Program-made: the position numbers and the translations under genes
Shown: positions 45,769-59,890 of the stretch, piece after piece
Position numbering within the stretch: the stretch's first letter is position 1
Layout of the letters: the number at the start of each line of letters is the position of its first letter
NCBI GenBank assembly: GCA_900169235.1
Contig: FWCC01000283.1
Span: 124,001-188,000 of the forward strand
Source: Zarea fungicola
Taxonomy: Eukaryota; Ascomycota; Sordariomycetes; Hypocreales; Cordycipitaceae
Direction: 5' to 3'
Length of the DNA stretch: 64,000 bases
Notes under the pieces: generated by a model
What the model was told of the DNA's origin: nothing
The model's database searches: none
Seen by the model: only the letters and a program-made list of their open reading frames with translations

Positions 45769-48700
45769 ATGCCTGTCCCAGCCATTGATCTTCCAGCTTT
45801 CCAGGCACTTGTTGCTCATGTCTTTTTGTTGCCAAGCTTCCCAAACCAGAGCGATGAATGCTTATTTGCGTCTGATTTAGCCAAGCTGCTTGAACATGCA
45901 CTCGAAATGTCGTTGGATCTTTTCCCAGAGGATTGTCGTGATCGACTCGTACGTGCACGTGGAAGCATTACCAGCTTCCGAAAAGTCCAAGGCGATTCAG
46001 GACACATCAGGGCCGATAAGTTGGTGGAATTGATGCAGGGCTGCCATGGAGGTACGCTACTGTTCCAATTACATTTCAACCAAATCCGTGGGCTAATGAC
46101 CTCGCAGGCCTTATCCCTCTCCAGATCTTTTACCAGAACGCCGGCATCTTTATCCGCTGGGGCGACATTGACCACACTATTGAGGCATTCCAGCTTTCAC
46201 CTCAAGTGCACGACGTAGTACAATCCACAAACGGCCGCCTTAGAAGAAAGTTCCCCGAAATTAGCGTCGAGATACCCCATCCGACTGCCACAGACCAAGA
46301 CTTCATTCAGGTCCTTGCAGAATCACTGCAGGAAATGGATACAGTTGATCTGCCAGAAATGAAGCCAATTAAATCTCTGAAGAAGAAAGTTATCCATGAC
46401 AAATATGAAGCGACCATGCCCATCCATGTTTTTGATGCCCTTTTCGGTTTTCTCTGCGCGCATGGTACCGCAACAGCTCGCGCAGGTATTGTCAAGCACA
46501 CTCGTGATGTTGCTCTCTCCAATGAAATTGACCCAGACACTATCCGACGTTCACCTCTGTGGCTTCTCTTCAAGGTCACACTTCAACAGGTGCTCTGCAG
46601 CCATGACGACCCAAACGATCATAGCCTCTACAAGAACTTCATCCTTTTCTTCTTGGCCCTGATTCTTGACGCTGCCTGCGACCGCGACCGCGCAATAAAT
46701 GACGAAACGCTGTTCTTCATGAGCCGGAAGATCGCTTACCGCGTTGTTAAACTGCAAGACAGCAACACATCCGGCCCATGCATGGAATCTGTGGCTAGCG
46801 CAGTAAAACGCGCCGATGCCATACTACAGTCGAGATGGAAGGTAGCGATACAATCCGATCAAGCCAGGAAAATCAAACCAATGCCCCCTTTTGACTCGGA
46901 TATCTCAAAATGTTATGTGAAATGTCCTGCGGTGCAAGAGTTCCTTTACAAAGCTAACCAGAGCGATGCATACAAAACACCGGCTGTTGCCGATCCCAAA
47001 TCCAGCATTATTGTTTGGCCAAAGGAGCACCTACCGAATCTTGACCGACTAGACAACGAAGCATCCTCCACCTCCGTTTTCAACCTCATCATATTCGAAC
47101 ACTGGGTGGAAGACTACCTGCCTGACTACATTGACCGCCACAAAGGTCATGGTTCAACCTGCACGGACCTAGAGAAAGTTGCGACTGCATACAAAAAGCG
47201 TGCCACCAAAGCCTACAAGGGTATCCCGGACCACTTGTCCATAATGTATCTCACCTTGCTTGAGCTTTGGATCGCCTGCGACAGGTCCGCTGTGTTTCGA
47301 ACCCCACTGTTGCTCGAATACCAACCTTTCGGAATTCAGGACATCGACTGGGGCACGCATTTGCTCCTGCACACACAAGCAGAGAGAAATCGACTTTCGA
47401 GAGCTGAAGCCTATATTGAAAATCGCTCGACGGATCGGCCGAGCATGATCAGCAATTACGCGACACCCGATTGCTTTGCTGCCCGTTTTGCTCAGACGAG
47501 TCAAGTTCATTGCGCACTAATGGCTGAAATTAAGCAAGATACAGAAAACGAAAAGCAGAAAAAAAGGGAGGAGTTGAAGCGCCTCAAACTGAAGCAGCAA
47601 GAATACTTTACGGCGCATGATAATTCATCGTGCTCTCCAACACTTTGCCGCATGCCAACTGGAGCACTCCCATGTACTCGCTGTAATCAGTTAAACATTG
47701 CTCGCGATATGACCATTACCCCTTACAAGGAGCCACTTCCCAATAATGACGCCGCATTCACGGTCGTTTTCGAGCTGCGAGTTCCCGGCCACATTTTTAC
47801 TTGGCGTGAGTTTTGCTTGGCATTCTTGGTCGACATTGTAGGCCATCAAAACCTCGCAAATAAGTCTGCCTATTACACTTATTTGCAATCATACACCAGA
47901 CTTGCTCCTTACTTTAGAGCTAGTGGATCTGACAAAAATACCAGAATTTATGCTGCATCCAAGGCGGAAAATCAGGACATGAAGCCCATCCCTGTAACAC
48001 AGGACACTGAATTTTCAGATATTTGCCAGCGCACGTCGATGAGATGGAGGTTATTTGACTCCAAAGACACAAAGTATATTGAAAGCTTCCAAGAAACTGA
48101 GAAGTTACGTGAAGAATGTACAATGAGGCTAGACGAAGCCGACCATGTCCTTCAGCAGTTTCTGTACCAACCAGTCAAGGAATCCGATCAGCAGCGCAAG
48201 AAGCAACCTGATGACTCTGGCAGCGATTGTGACGAGTCCATGGACGACCCTAAAGACAAGTCTCCCAACAAATCTCCCGATAATTCAGCCGAAGAATCCG
48301 ACGATCCAGACAATCCAGACGATCCAGACGACTCCGACTCCTCAGACGAACCTGCCGACAAGACCCCCAACCAGAACCATTTGATCTGCAAGCGAGACCT
48401 GACAAGAAGCACCGCGTTAATCAAGCACATCGAAGAACTTGGGTCGCTTAGATTCGGCGAAAAGGTTATATGGCCCAAAGTCTTGCGAGAGCTGCAGGGG
48501 ACGTCCATCAATTGGACTGCCCCAGAAGCCTCCATCTTCATCTCTCAGGTTGCACTAGAGGCCAGCTACAAGACCAGCGGTGACAACTTATCGCGGGAGA
48601 GACATACCCAATTAAATGATGAAACCTTTTCATTGAAGGTTCTGCATGAACTTGCGAGACATTTGAAGCTGTATAAAGAGAATTTCTCAGAGCATATTGG

Positions 48701-51700
48701 ACTCGCAGTCATATCCACCATTGCCATAAAGATCTTGGTAGAAAGCCCGCCGTCTTGCCACCCTGTGGCGCTCGATGTTCTCCATGAGACCCGGCGCACA
48801 TGTTTCGACATGTTGAAAAGCATAAGAGATACATCGGACTCAACCGCCCACATGGCCCGGGTCAAACTGAATGTGGCGTTAGTTTGTGTCTATACTTTCA
48901 ATGTGGCAAATACTTTTTTGAAGCCACTTTTGGTCGAGTCCGAGACAGCTGAGAAATATGTCTTTTGCAGTATTGTGATTCAAGAGGGGAACAGCAAAAT
49001 CACTTCGCAGTTTCAAAAGTCGCTCTATGCACCATGGCAGCGACTGGCCGCCACCGCGTCTCGCATACTCGTCGGTCAAGTTAGAAGCAAACAGCTCGCT
49101 GGAATTGCTAATGGTATATATTTTAGCCTTGGATTAAGGGTACATTTTACTCCCGACCAGGAAATTTTTTCTCATCTTTCAGGTTCGTGGATCAGAACAT
49201 TTACTAAACCTGTCGGGGCCGCTGCAGTCCAGACTATCCATTTCAACTGCCTCACTGCCGAGGTTTTGGTCAATGGGAAAGCTCCCAGTTTTCTACCGTC
49301 AGCCTTCCTTACGAACCCAGACTTTCGAGCGCTCTTTGGTGATGTGTGCCCTGCTGTTCTCCCTTCAAACCATCCGAGATATCAATACGAGTTTAGGTGC
49401 TCCGTCAAGGACGCGCGCATCCAAATTGGGCTTGAGGAAGCCCACGACAAAGACACCACGCAATTTGGGAGCCATGACCTGCATGTGCGAGCACAAAGGG
49501 GAGTCAAAACTTCAATTCTTGTTCCACGCAGGATCATCGCCGGCGAAAGCTTTCCATTCCCGTCGGAGCTTCTCACCAAGTACTTTCATTGGCACGACTT
49601 GGGTGAGACACCGTATCAAATTGACTTTCGGCCATTCTCTAGCCCCTGGGATGCAGTTTCCACTTTGTGGTATCTCTGCCCGCAAGACGAAAACTGGGTA
49701 CTGTCAACACGGCAGGCAGAAGAAATCATGGTCCCGAAGACATGTGAATACCACAGCAGCTTTTCTGATATACTGAAGTATTTTCGGACTGATAATGATC
49801 TCACCGTGACTATGAACGAGAAAAGCAAAACTCTGAGGGCGCACTTGGGATCTCTTGCCCTGGAGTTCTTTGTCAAACATGGATCCTCAACCATTCAGTC
49901 TGTTCAGTATGAGAATATGTATATTCAAACTGATCATCAAATAAAAACTTTGATTGGACTCCAATCAAAGTTACTCTTAGCAGATTGCGGCAATAGCAAC
50001 AGGCGAGTCCTTATTGTACCGGACGGCAAAGTCCATTATGAGAAGCAGGGTCAGGAAGCCGGCACTCAGCTGACGATAGAGATTGACAAAGATACCACAG
50101 TACAACAATACGTGATTGATGAAATTTTGTGTCAGCTGAAAGGGAATGGGACCTGGCGAAGTAAAGTGTATCTGGCTTATTTACACGCACTTACTACACA
50201 GTGTTTGCCAGATCCATTCACCTCCAACACAGGCCAGGAGACTGCCCTCGATATTTTACGTTCTGCCGCAGTCATGTCATTTGAGTCGCTGGATCCAACC
50301 GACTTCGAACTACTACAAAAGATTAATGAACTAGCACCAGAGAGAGATCGCACACCAATGAGACAGTCAGGCTGGATGGCGCCGACCCTGACTTGGCAAA
50401 TGAACCTACCAGTGTCTTCCCATCATGACGGATTTAGAAATGCAGTGGAGAATATCCTTAATCGGGCAGCAGAAATGCATGTATTTACATCATCCACTCC
50501 ATTCGAAAGAAAAACTGAGCCAAGGCAAAGTAGGCTTTCAAGGGAAGCCGATGCCACTCGTTTTGCCTGTTTCCGTACAGAGGGCTACGGGGCAGAGAGC
50601 CACACTACTGGAGGCGATTCGTGGTATTGGTTTCGAAAATCAGAGGTCAAAGGTAACGGAGGTAACAGAAGATCGAAGAATAAAAATGACGATCATATGC
50701 AGTTTGGGGAGTCTTCTGGTTTTAATCAAGCGTTTCTGGCATCATTTGGTCTAAAGGAAAAACGGCGTTTTCAAGGCCCAGTACCTTCCTCACAAGACAT
50801 ATCACAATTTTTGTCAAAAAGGAACGTGATGAAAGCTGCCACACAACATCTCAATGCTGAGACTTTCAGGTACTCCGGAGACTGGGCGAATGAAGAGAAG
50901 ACTGCTCTTCAAGTTGATTTCTGCTCCATCCACAGAGCATTAACGGCAAAAAACAACTCACTCAGTCCATATCGAATCCGCTTGTGGCTCAGTACTGTTG
51001 CATCTGGGATGGACCACAACGTCTTTAAGTGTATCATACCTGTTATTTGTGCAATTATTGTGACAGAAAGCGACACATCAATCCCTCACGTCACCAGCAC
51101 CTACCTGCACATGGGTTCTGAACGAAGTGCTCCGCAAATCAAGGAGATACTAGATGCTGCAAAAATGCCATTCCGCGGCGATTCCAAACACTTATCCGAA
51201 TTCAAAGTGGAAGAAGAAAGAAAATCATTCAACCAGAATCAGATCCAGGCTATCTCGCAGCTCGCAGAACGGCTCGCGGGGCACGGCGAGCTAGACTTTG
51301 CGGAGTATCGCAACTACCTCGATGTTGCTACGGCCACGAATGCAGTAAGAGAGTTATTTCACAAATGGGATGTCAACCGACGCTGGAATGATTATTTTAC
51401 TCAACTTTCAAACGCAGTGCTTACTATGCGCATTGCCATAGCTCAAACCCCGGCTCTCCGGTACACCCTTCCACCAGTGACCTCGACCCACAGACTTGGT
51501 TACATTACCATGACAACTGTTGTTAAGCAACCAATTAAAGTTTTTGGAGATGGCGATCAATGGAGATCCAAGTACATTCAGTATTTGAGCTCAGCCGTTC
51601 GAGCACAAAGGTACGACCTTCAGCCTAGCCTGTCATCTCTGACGTCTGCGCTCGAGGAATCTTTTACCAAGCCGCATGAAAATGATTACGTGAAGAGGCT

Positions 51701-54700
51701 CAATGATAGTGTGGAAGCGCTAAATTCTTGCACTTTTATGAGATGTACAAAGTTCGACCAGGTTTCATTTCAGAAAGTGGCCAAAGAGTATGAGGCGGAA
51801 ATTGAGAAGAGGTTACGGGCTCGGATGGATGAACTTGAGAAGGGGAGTGTGGCAATGTTCGACAGTTCATGCATATCCTCTATTATTCAGCACTCTGGAG
51901 CTATGCCGCGGGTTTCACTGAAGATGCTTCTGCGACAGTTATCTTTTGGCCTCAGGAGGAAGCTGAGCAAAGAGTGGTTGGATTGCCTCCAGCAGGTAGC
52001 TGCGCTTTGTCGGGACCGACAGCACATGACCAGAATCTTGAGGTCCATCCACATCGAAGACGCTCTACTGAAAGACCTTCAAACAATTCACAGATATGCA
52101 CTAGACACCTCGTCGTTCCCTGACGCTGTGCTTTTAGAAATTGAGCAAGATCTGTGTCTCCGTTCCAATCAGGTGGAAATTGCCCAGAAGATGCGGAAAC
52201 CTCCCAAAAACACAAATGCTGTCATGCAGCTAAACATGGGAGAGGGAAAATCGTCGGTCATTATCCCGATTCTGAGCGCCTCATTAGCTCAAGGCAAAAA
52301 GCTGATCCGAGTGTTTGTCGGCAAGCACCAGATGAAGCAGATGGTTGATACAATGACTGCTGCACTGGGGGGACTTTTGAACCGACGCATCTTCTACATG
52401 CCTTTCAACAGAGAACAAAAACTCAACCCGAGCGATATTAAGCGGTTGAACCGCACACTTCACCAGTGCAAGGATTTGGGCGGCATTCTCTTGCTGCAGC
52501 CAGAGCATCATTTGTCGCTGAAATTATCAGCATGCTTGAATGAAGACACGGCACAGACAGTGAAACTTGTTGAGATTCTGAAATTTTTTCAAAATGACAG
52601 CCGTGACATCATCGACGAAATTGATGAGAATCTATCGCCAACGTATGAGCTGGTTTATACTATTGGCAGCCAGGTAGCCATTGATTTTGCGCCCGATCGG
52701 TGGGTGCTTGTACAGGGTTTGCTCGACTTGTACCAGTCTTTGAATGACCCAAAGGATCCAAAGAATCTAAGAAAGAATATTGCTAAAGTTCAGTTCTTGC
52801 GAGGGAGGGGACCTGATGCATACCCGGAAATACGCTTTTTGACACCTGAAATGGCGTGCACAAGCATTGAAACAGTGGCCAAACGGCTACGTTACAAAAC
52901 CATAACTGGGTTACCAATCGCAGGTTATCCGGCTGCGGTGAAGAAGGCCGTATATCAATTCATATCAAAGCCAAAGCCAAAAGACGAATGGATAAAAGCA
53001 ATTCAGGAACTGAATCAACCAACCCAATCGGCCATAGCACTTGTTCGAGGGTTTATCGCAGGCGATTTGCTGCAGGTCGCATTCACTAGAAAACGCTGGA
53101 GAGTTGACTTTGGATGTGACTTTAAAAGAACACCCGCTACGCGTCTGGCAGTTCCCTTTACAGCCAAGGATGTACCAAAGCCGCGCTCTGAGTTTAGCAA
53201 CGCCGATGTGGTTATTATTTTTACTCAGCTTTCGTACTACTATAATGGATTTCGCAAGGAGGATGCGCGAGAGCTCATTGAGCTGATGCGTAGAGCTGAT
53301 GATGGTCATTCAGTTTACGAGACTTGGTTTACGCAAACGTCAAAAATGAGCCCCGAGCTTAGAAGACTGAACAGCGTCAATCTAGAAGACAAGAAGCAGT
53401 TTGAGGAGAAATTCTATAAAAACATCCAATTCTGTAAAAAGGCAATCGATCACTTTTTGGGCTACATTGTCTTCCCAAAAGAGCTGAGGGCATATCGACA
53501 ACATATAGCGGCGTCCGGGTGGGATCTTGGCGAGAAAAAGCCCAACCCTACAACTGGATTCAGCGGCACTACGGACCTCTGCGCTGTTCTGCCGATGGAT
53601 ATGATACTCCGACAAGTTCCCAGTCAAGAGCACACGAACGCACTCGTGCTCAACCATGTTCTTGACCCTCAGAATACTGTGGTGTCACTGCACAGAAAAC
53701 TAAAAACCACGACGACCGACAGCGCCAGGATGGTCAAAGAAATCATTGCAAATGGAGCCATTCGCGTCATTTTAGATGTTGGCGCTCAGATCATTACGTT
53801 AACTAATGAGCAGATCGCTAGGCATTGGCTCATAGAGAGGAAAGATGACCCCAGCATTGAGGCGGTGGTATTTTTCAACGCTGCCGGTGTGCTCTCAGTC
53901 ATAGACCGCAATAGACGAACCATGCCACTCAAGACCTCGGTATTTGAAAAAAGGCTGGAGGCCTGTGTGGTGTTTCTTGACGAGGCGCATACACGTGGGA
54001 CAGATTTGCGGCTTCCGCGTGACTACAGAGCTGCCGTGACGCTCGGGGCTGGACTAACAAAGGATAGATTAATGCAAGGTAAGAATTTTTGCTTAGTTAT
54101 TGCTTGCGTGCTTCCCGAGGCTGTTGAGCTAACATGGTGGATAGCCTGCATGCGCATGCGAAACCTGGGCCACGGCCAGACCTTGACATTCTACGTCAGC
54201 TTTGACATTGAGAGCGATATTCGCCAACGGCTGCAGCTGGGAGAAGACGAGCCAATCACAACAGCTAACATAATTCATTGGTCCATTACTCAGACTACAA
54301 ACGGCCTTACTCGGCTTATGCCATACTGGGCAAAGCAAGGCCGGAGACATGAGGAGCAAAGCAAAACGTGGGACATGATTTTCAACTGGAAATCCCCCCC
54401 GGCTTCAAAGTTTGAGGGAATTCAGGAGAGATTTGTTCGGGCGGGGGTCAATAGCGTCTAGGAGAACTACTGTCCCCCATCCGCAAGGGCAGAGGCGCAA
54501 GGCTCTGGAATGATATCGGGCGCTGCAGATACGCAGCTCATTGCAAGGCTCACTGATAGATGTCGTGAGTATGGATGCTCGGAAACTGCCATAAATGACA
54601 TTGATGAGACCTGTGAGAGGGAGGTGGCACCGGAAGTTGAGGACGAAAAGCAAATCTCCAAGCCGCCGATGCCAGAACCCGCCGATCAAAACAAGGCCGC

Positions 54701-55649
54701 CGGCTTGGAATTCTTCATTAGCACAGGCCAACTCCAGACTGGTGAGGCAGGTTTTCAGTGGGCTTTTAGATCTCTACAATCAACGAGTCTCGCTGAAATC
54801 CCAGAATTGTGGCAGTTTCCGAAAAACTTGCGCGTGACGCATAACTTTGCCAACACCATCAACACCTTTCTTGACACTGACGAAACTCTTAAAACGGACA
54901 ACTACCAGCAGCACGTCGCCTATGTGCTATCTATCAAGAAATGTCATCTTCGAATGGGAGTAGATCAAGTTGTCATTATTGTCAGCCAGTCCGAGGTAGA
55001 TGAGCACTGGGCTCTCCTTGAGCAGTCGCCCTATGTCGATCTACACGTGTACAATGCCAAAGTCACGCCCGAGACTGCTCGCCGGCGGGATTACATTTTG
55101 TTCCCCCCCAGGGCATCCCAGGATTTCTCTTACCCGGATGACGTTCGCATAGCACTCGACATCTTTGCAGGACAGCTGTATTTCGGATCATATGGCGAGT
55201 ATATGGACGTGTGCAGCTTCCTCGGCCTGCTGCACTTTTCCGACGCGCCGGATGATCTCGAGCTGCAGCCCGACCTGTTTGTGACAAAAAAGCAGCGTCG
55301 GGTTCTCCGGCGTGATCACTACAGCTGGTGCTGCGACGCGCGCGGCGGGCTCGATTTGCTCTCTAGCCGCTTCAAGAGCAGTCCTGTTCCCTTTTTGAAA
55401 AAGTTTCTCACCGTGGTGCGGAATCACGGGGCGAGCATTGACCACACGCACATGGGTCGCGTCCTGAATGGAGAGCGACTCGGCATGGAGGAATTCTGGG
55501 AGGGCAGCACCATCAGCCGCAAACGATGCTGCGCTGCAGCAGATTGCGAACATGCGCCACAGCCGGCGAAGAAGCGCAGAACGGAGAAGAATGGCGAGGG
55601 GCTAGGGCTAAAGACGAGTAGGGGCGTCAAGAGGGAACGGGAGGAGTAA
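45769..55649 (+). CDS. giant DUF3638/DUF3645 helicase-like protein, interrupted by an in-frame stop
   Basis: Exons are 45769-46051, 46108-54078 and 54145-55649. The first intron is 56 bp; the second, 66 bp, is open in frame but joins RLMQ to ACMRMRNLGHGQ. Total about 3,250 codons, normal for this fungal family, often annotated as ubiquitinyl hydrolase on weak grounds. The N-terminus resembles DUF6606. An acidic Asp/Pro/Ser run (DDPDNPDDPDDSDSSDE) lies near 770-800. The helicase-like core has QLNMGEGKSSVI (about 2128), IIDEIDE (about 2262), then FLDEAHTRGTDLRLP (about 2718). A TAG at 54459-54461 sits in the same frame with 395 further codons after it (ending in a Lys/Arg-rich tail, 55649). A further 69-bp segment at 49114-49182 has good GT...TTTCAG ends and may be an in-frame intron. 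The role is unknown; RNA or ubiquitin functions are conjecture. Confidence 0.8.
54459..54461 (+). other. in-frame TAG within the giant gene
   Basis: Read GTC-TAG-GAG-AAC-TAC. Frame and homologous-looking sequence continue on both sides. A 60-bp GTTCGG...CAGAG segment (54435-54494) could be spliced out in frame to remove it, but its donor is weak and I see no branch site, so a nonsense change or sequence error is at least as likely. Confidence 0.7.
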
Positions 55650-55942
55650 TTGAATGGTCAGATAGGATTCCAATGGGTTTAAATGGTGCTTGGCTTTTTA
55701 ACAACAATTTCCTTTTGCATGGTGGCGGGATATATAACTGACTCAACTTGGGATACATTACGTTTGTTCTATTATTATTTCCACAAAGTTTTGCACTCAA
55801 TAGCTGGGTGGATGTGAACAAGATAGAGGAATGCTTATTTTTAAACCAAAACCAATTTTAATAGAGTGAGAAATTTCCTTGTAATTTGATTTTATTTTCA
55901 TTGGCTTTTACTTTTGTTTTGTTCTCCGAGTAACGCAAGTGT

Positions 55943-57996
55943 CTACCTCGCCCATCGCTCAACAAACTCGTCCCTCTTCAAACTGCCAAAGCCCATCTTT
56001 TGATCCTCCAGCCGCTCCAGCTTCTCCCGGGCCTTGTCGACCTCCTGGCCCAGCACCTCAATGGACTGCTCGATGCCGGGGTCCACGAGACTGGGGTGCC
56101 CAAACGGCGTCTCCGCGAGGACGCTGTCCCGCAGCAGCTGCAGCGCGCGCCTTGCATCCCCGAGCCGGTCCGCCGCCAGCGCCTCAAAGTCCTCCTGCAC
56201 GCTCTGCGCCACGTCCGCTTCCTTACGTCGCCTCTCCTGCAGGATCCTGGACAGCGCGTCAATCTGCGACTGGACGGTGCCGTCGCCGTAGGCGTCCATG
56301 GGCAGTGCGAGCGTCTGCATGAGGATGTCGAGGGCGGGCAGCTCGTGGAGGCCGGACGAGCGACGGCGGTGCGTCATGTCCCTTGAAAGACGCTTGCTGC
56401 GCGCCGGCGGCTTCATGGGCGATGGTGCTTCCGTCGAGGGTGGTTGCTGCTGCTGTTGTGCCTCTGAGGTAGGCTCTGGGACCTCGGAGGCCATTTCCTC
56501 CCGCGCCGTCGCAACGACTCTGTTCACGGCGGACTGGTGGGCCGTGTATTGCTTGGCATGGTCGTCAAGCGCCGCGATGCGGCCGAGGAGGTGATCGAGG
56601 CACTGGTCAATATATTGGAGGGACAAGCCCGTCTTGCGCAGGCTCTGGCCGCTGCGTGCGGCGATGGACTGCAGCGCCGGCTCGAGATGCTGCTGCTCCA
56701 CAGACATTTGCGCCACGGGCAGAATCTCTGAATAGAGCGATTCGACCTCGGCTTGCAAAGCCTCCACCTCATCCGGATCGACGTGCGAATAGCTCCTCGA
56801 GAGCTGCTGGTGCTGCTGTTGCGCTGCCGTGAGGGCGGACAGGTAGGTTGTATCCAGTTTCGCCCTGATGGTCTCGACTGTGATTTTAATTAACCTAGAT
56901 GCCAAACGTTAGACAATTTTCCCCCAAGATCAATACTGAACAAGGAATAGAGGCACAAGAAGAAAGTAAAACTTGCCGTAAGCATGTCTCTCGTAGTTTG
57001 TCTGTAGATTTGGCTTCTTCTGGGTCCGGCTCGCTCAACTCCCAGCCGAGTTTCTGGAGGCTCGTCAAGAGGGCATCGTCTGATTGGAGGATGACGTCGA
57101 CGGCGTGCTCCAAGGTTGTCGTCTTGTGATCAGTATTGTCCTGCTTGAGCTCGGAGATGCGAAACTCGAGACCGTGTGCGATTTCAGTAATCTGCATGGA
57201 AGGCGATGCATCTTTGTCAATAAAAGAAAGAAAAAGGCAAACGTACGACCAGAGTAGAGGGCGAATGAGAAACGGCTCTTATTCCTTGGCGGAAATCGCG
57301 AACGAATATATAAAGCAAACTTTTCATCATTGTCTCACGCATCAAATGTCATGGGGAAGGCTTTTTTGCAAGAAAATCATGGAATCAATAAAAAAAAACC
57401 TCGCTCATACCTCTGACGAGATTCGTACGCGCTCGGATTCCGATTTGCGCTGCCGGTCCACCTCAAGCTCGCGCCGCCTGGCTAGGCCTTCGGCACGCTT
57501 CGCTACAAGGCGCGCGAGGGCTTCGTGTTGGTGACGCAAGGTTTCAGCTTGCTTGTTCATGGCGTTGGTCGACTGCCTGAGCTCCTCGACTGCGGCCTTG
57601 ACGTCGTCCTCTCGCAAGGACTGGACATCCGACAGGTCATGCAGTTCGGCGAGTCGGTCCACCTGACCGCTCTTGTCGAGAGCGTTGTACCTGGGGGGTT
57701 ATGTTAGCGAAGGTTGGTTGGTATCTCTGTTTTGTCTCTTGTCTTTTGTGTTGCTCTTCAGACGCCGGCGTTCGGGATAGTATACCCGTCACAACGTGAA
57801 TTACTCACAAGGCCAATTCATCTACAGTCAAGAGATTGTCAACAAGCAAGTTGGACGTCGCCCATTGTGCCAGGTCGGCGCCGCTCTGGCCATCTGCGAG
57901 GGCCGCACGAATCTCTGCCAGGCCGCCGGCGATGTGGATGTTGTGCGACGCGGCCGCCTCGACAAGTAGCGACTCAGCCTCGGAGCGATTGCTCAT
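55943..57996 (-). CDS. HAUS3-like augmin complex subunit
   Basis: 544 residues. Exons are 57996-57809, 57690-57411, 57191-56977 and 56894-55943. Introns are 118, 219 and 82 bp; the last uses a GC donor (CG/GCAAGT) with CTAAC and TAG, the only choice that keeps the frame. The N-terminal region LAQWATSNLLVDNLLTVDELALYNALDKSG looks like the HAUS3 N-terminal fold, where a W..xN pattern is followed by a hydrophobic helix. The rest is long coiled coil (VKAAVEELRQSTNAMNKQ, EVDKAREKLERLEDQK). Augmin recruits gamma-tubulin to existing microtubules for branching nucleation. Identification rests on remembered pattern similarity and matching length (human HAUS3 is about 600), so it stays tentative. The 219-bp second intron could hide a small exon. 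Confidence 0.6.
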
Positions 57997-59890
57997 GATT
58001 GCCTCGGCGGGGGAGGGGTTTCGACCCAGAGCTGGATTGCCCAAATACACGTTTCAGGTATTGGGTACCTAACTATGCGTTGGACGGAACACGTCGCAAG
58101 TAGTAGACGGGCCTTGGTCGTGTTGTATTTTATCTGCACAGTGCGTTGGCGACGGATTCCTCCAATTTCCAACGTCCTGCTGGGTGACGCCGATGAGCTG
58201 TAGATGTGCTCTGGTTGGTCGAATGCAGAGTCTCTGCTGCATCAAATGAGTACAAGATGGTATGCAGTTTGTGAGGAAAAGGAACTTTGTAAGCCTTGGG
58301 AGATGACGTTGGGTGGATGAAGGTCGACCGGCAGAGAGGCAGACGGACAGGGGGAGACTTTGGTAGTGAAGTCATACCAGGTACAGTAGCTGGCAGCCTT
58401 GGTGGGGGCCTTTGCAGTGACAAGGTTGGGAGTGCGGTGCGGATAAAGGCAGAACAAAGACGTCGATTTGAATTTTTGAGAAGTAGTTAAGTTACATGTA
58501 AATGATGAGAGGACCGTCTTTACTTTTCAACAGATCAGATGTGTTGCGTTGTTGTTGTGAGCTTCATGGACTCAGTGTGCTACTTATCTGGCGACGTTTG
58601 CGACAGTGGCAAGACGTGAGATGCCAGCCAGTAGAGTCGTATTTTAATGCAATGACCAGATTAAAATTCATTGAAATATATTTTCAGCCATATTCAATTT
58701 CTATTTGATTTGGACTTCTTTTTCTTTCTCATCAGACATCTTTCCTCGGTCCACCGTTGGTGACAATGTGAAGGCAGATTGTCTAGGCCATGTCAGTGGT
58801 GACGAGGACTGAATGAATTGCCCACCGGCGATGGGCAAGCGAACTGGAATTTGGAAAATTTCAGAATGGGATCTGAAGAGTAAAAGCCATTGTATTAAAT
58901 GCAGTAAATTCCCGGTATTCTAATCCATTTACTCGGATGCCGCAGTGTTCCGTGTCTGAATCCCCGACATGATTCACGACTCGGCCATTGGGCAGTAGGC
59001 AAGGTCGAATGTGGCAGCAACGCAGGCATGGACAGCCGTCTCAAATCACCACTTTACGGCTTCTTTTTAATGGAATTTAGACTCGGTAGGAGTATGGTGG
59101 CGACATGATGCGCCTCAATGTGTACAGCAAAGTTTGATTATAGTGGCGGCGCCTTCAGATCACGAAACCCAAGTACAAAAGATGGCGGATCATGGAATAA
59201 AATCGTAGCCAGAAATACTATTCGCAATTGTTTGCATAAAGAAGACTAAATCCATAAAACATCAGACATTCCTCAGATACCATCCCACACTGATCAACTA
59301 GGAAAGAGTCGCGACGGGACCTCTGCCCTGCCACACAACTACAACTACACTACCAGTCGTCTTCACTTTTCCCTTGAACGGACTCTCGGTGATTCGGCCA
59401 TCTATGGTAACCAAACGCACAAAGTGAGAGCTGACATGCAAACGGTTCCGAGGCAAGCTGTGATTCGAGGTGCATACATGGAATGTGTAAAGCTATAAAG
59501 CCAGGTCCATCAGCGCTCTTTGGTTTATTTTATTTTCCACCTTACCTTTTGTTTCATCCACCTCTGAAACATAGAGACAGCAATCTCTTGTGCTATCAGG
59601 TTTATTTTTTGGTGCGACAGGATTCGTCTGATCGTCTTTCTTGCCTCTTGTGTCTCTTTATTGGCCTTGTCTGTCTGCCAGCTGCGCAGGTTACACAGGG
59701 CCGTCTGCCGGTCCGTCTGCTCCTACTTACACCTGCGGACCGCTGACAGACTGGAATCCCCTCCTTGTCCTTGGCGCAAAAATTGCATAAAAAATACATT
59801 CGTTTCTTTTCTGCTTTTACTTTACTTCTTCTTCCTCTTTTTCCCTCTTTTTTCTTTTGCTCTTCTTCGATTCTCAACTCGTCGTTCGAT
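57997..59890. promoter_or_regulatory. 1.9-kb divergent intergenic region
   Basis: Between the HAUS3-like gene and the LrgA-LrgB gene. No supported gene. The right 130 bp is a CT-rich leader. An in-frame ATG at 59765 lies in that leader. Confidence 0.45.
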
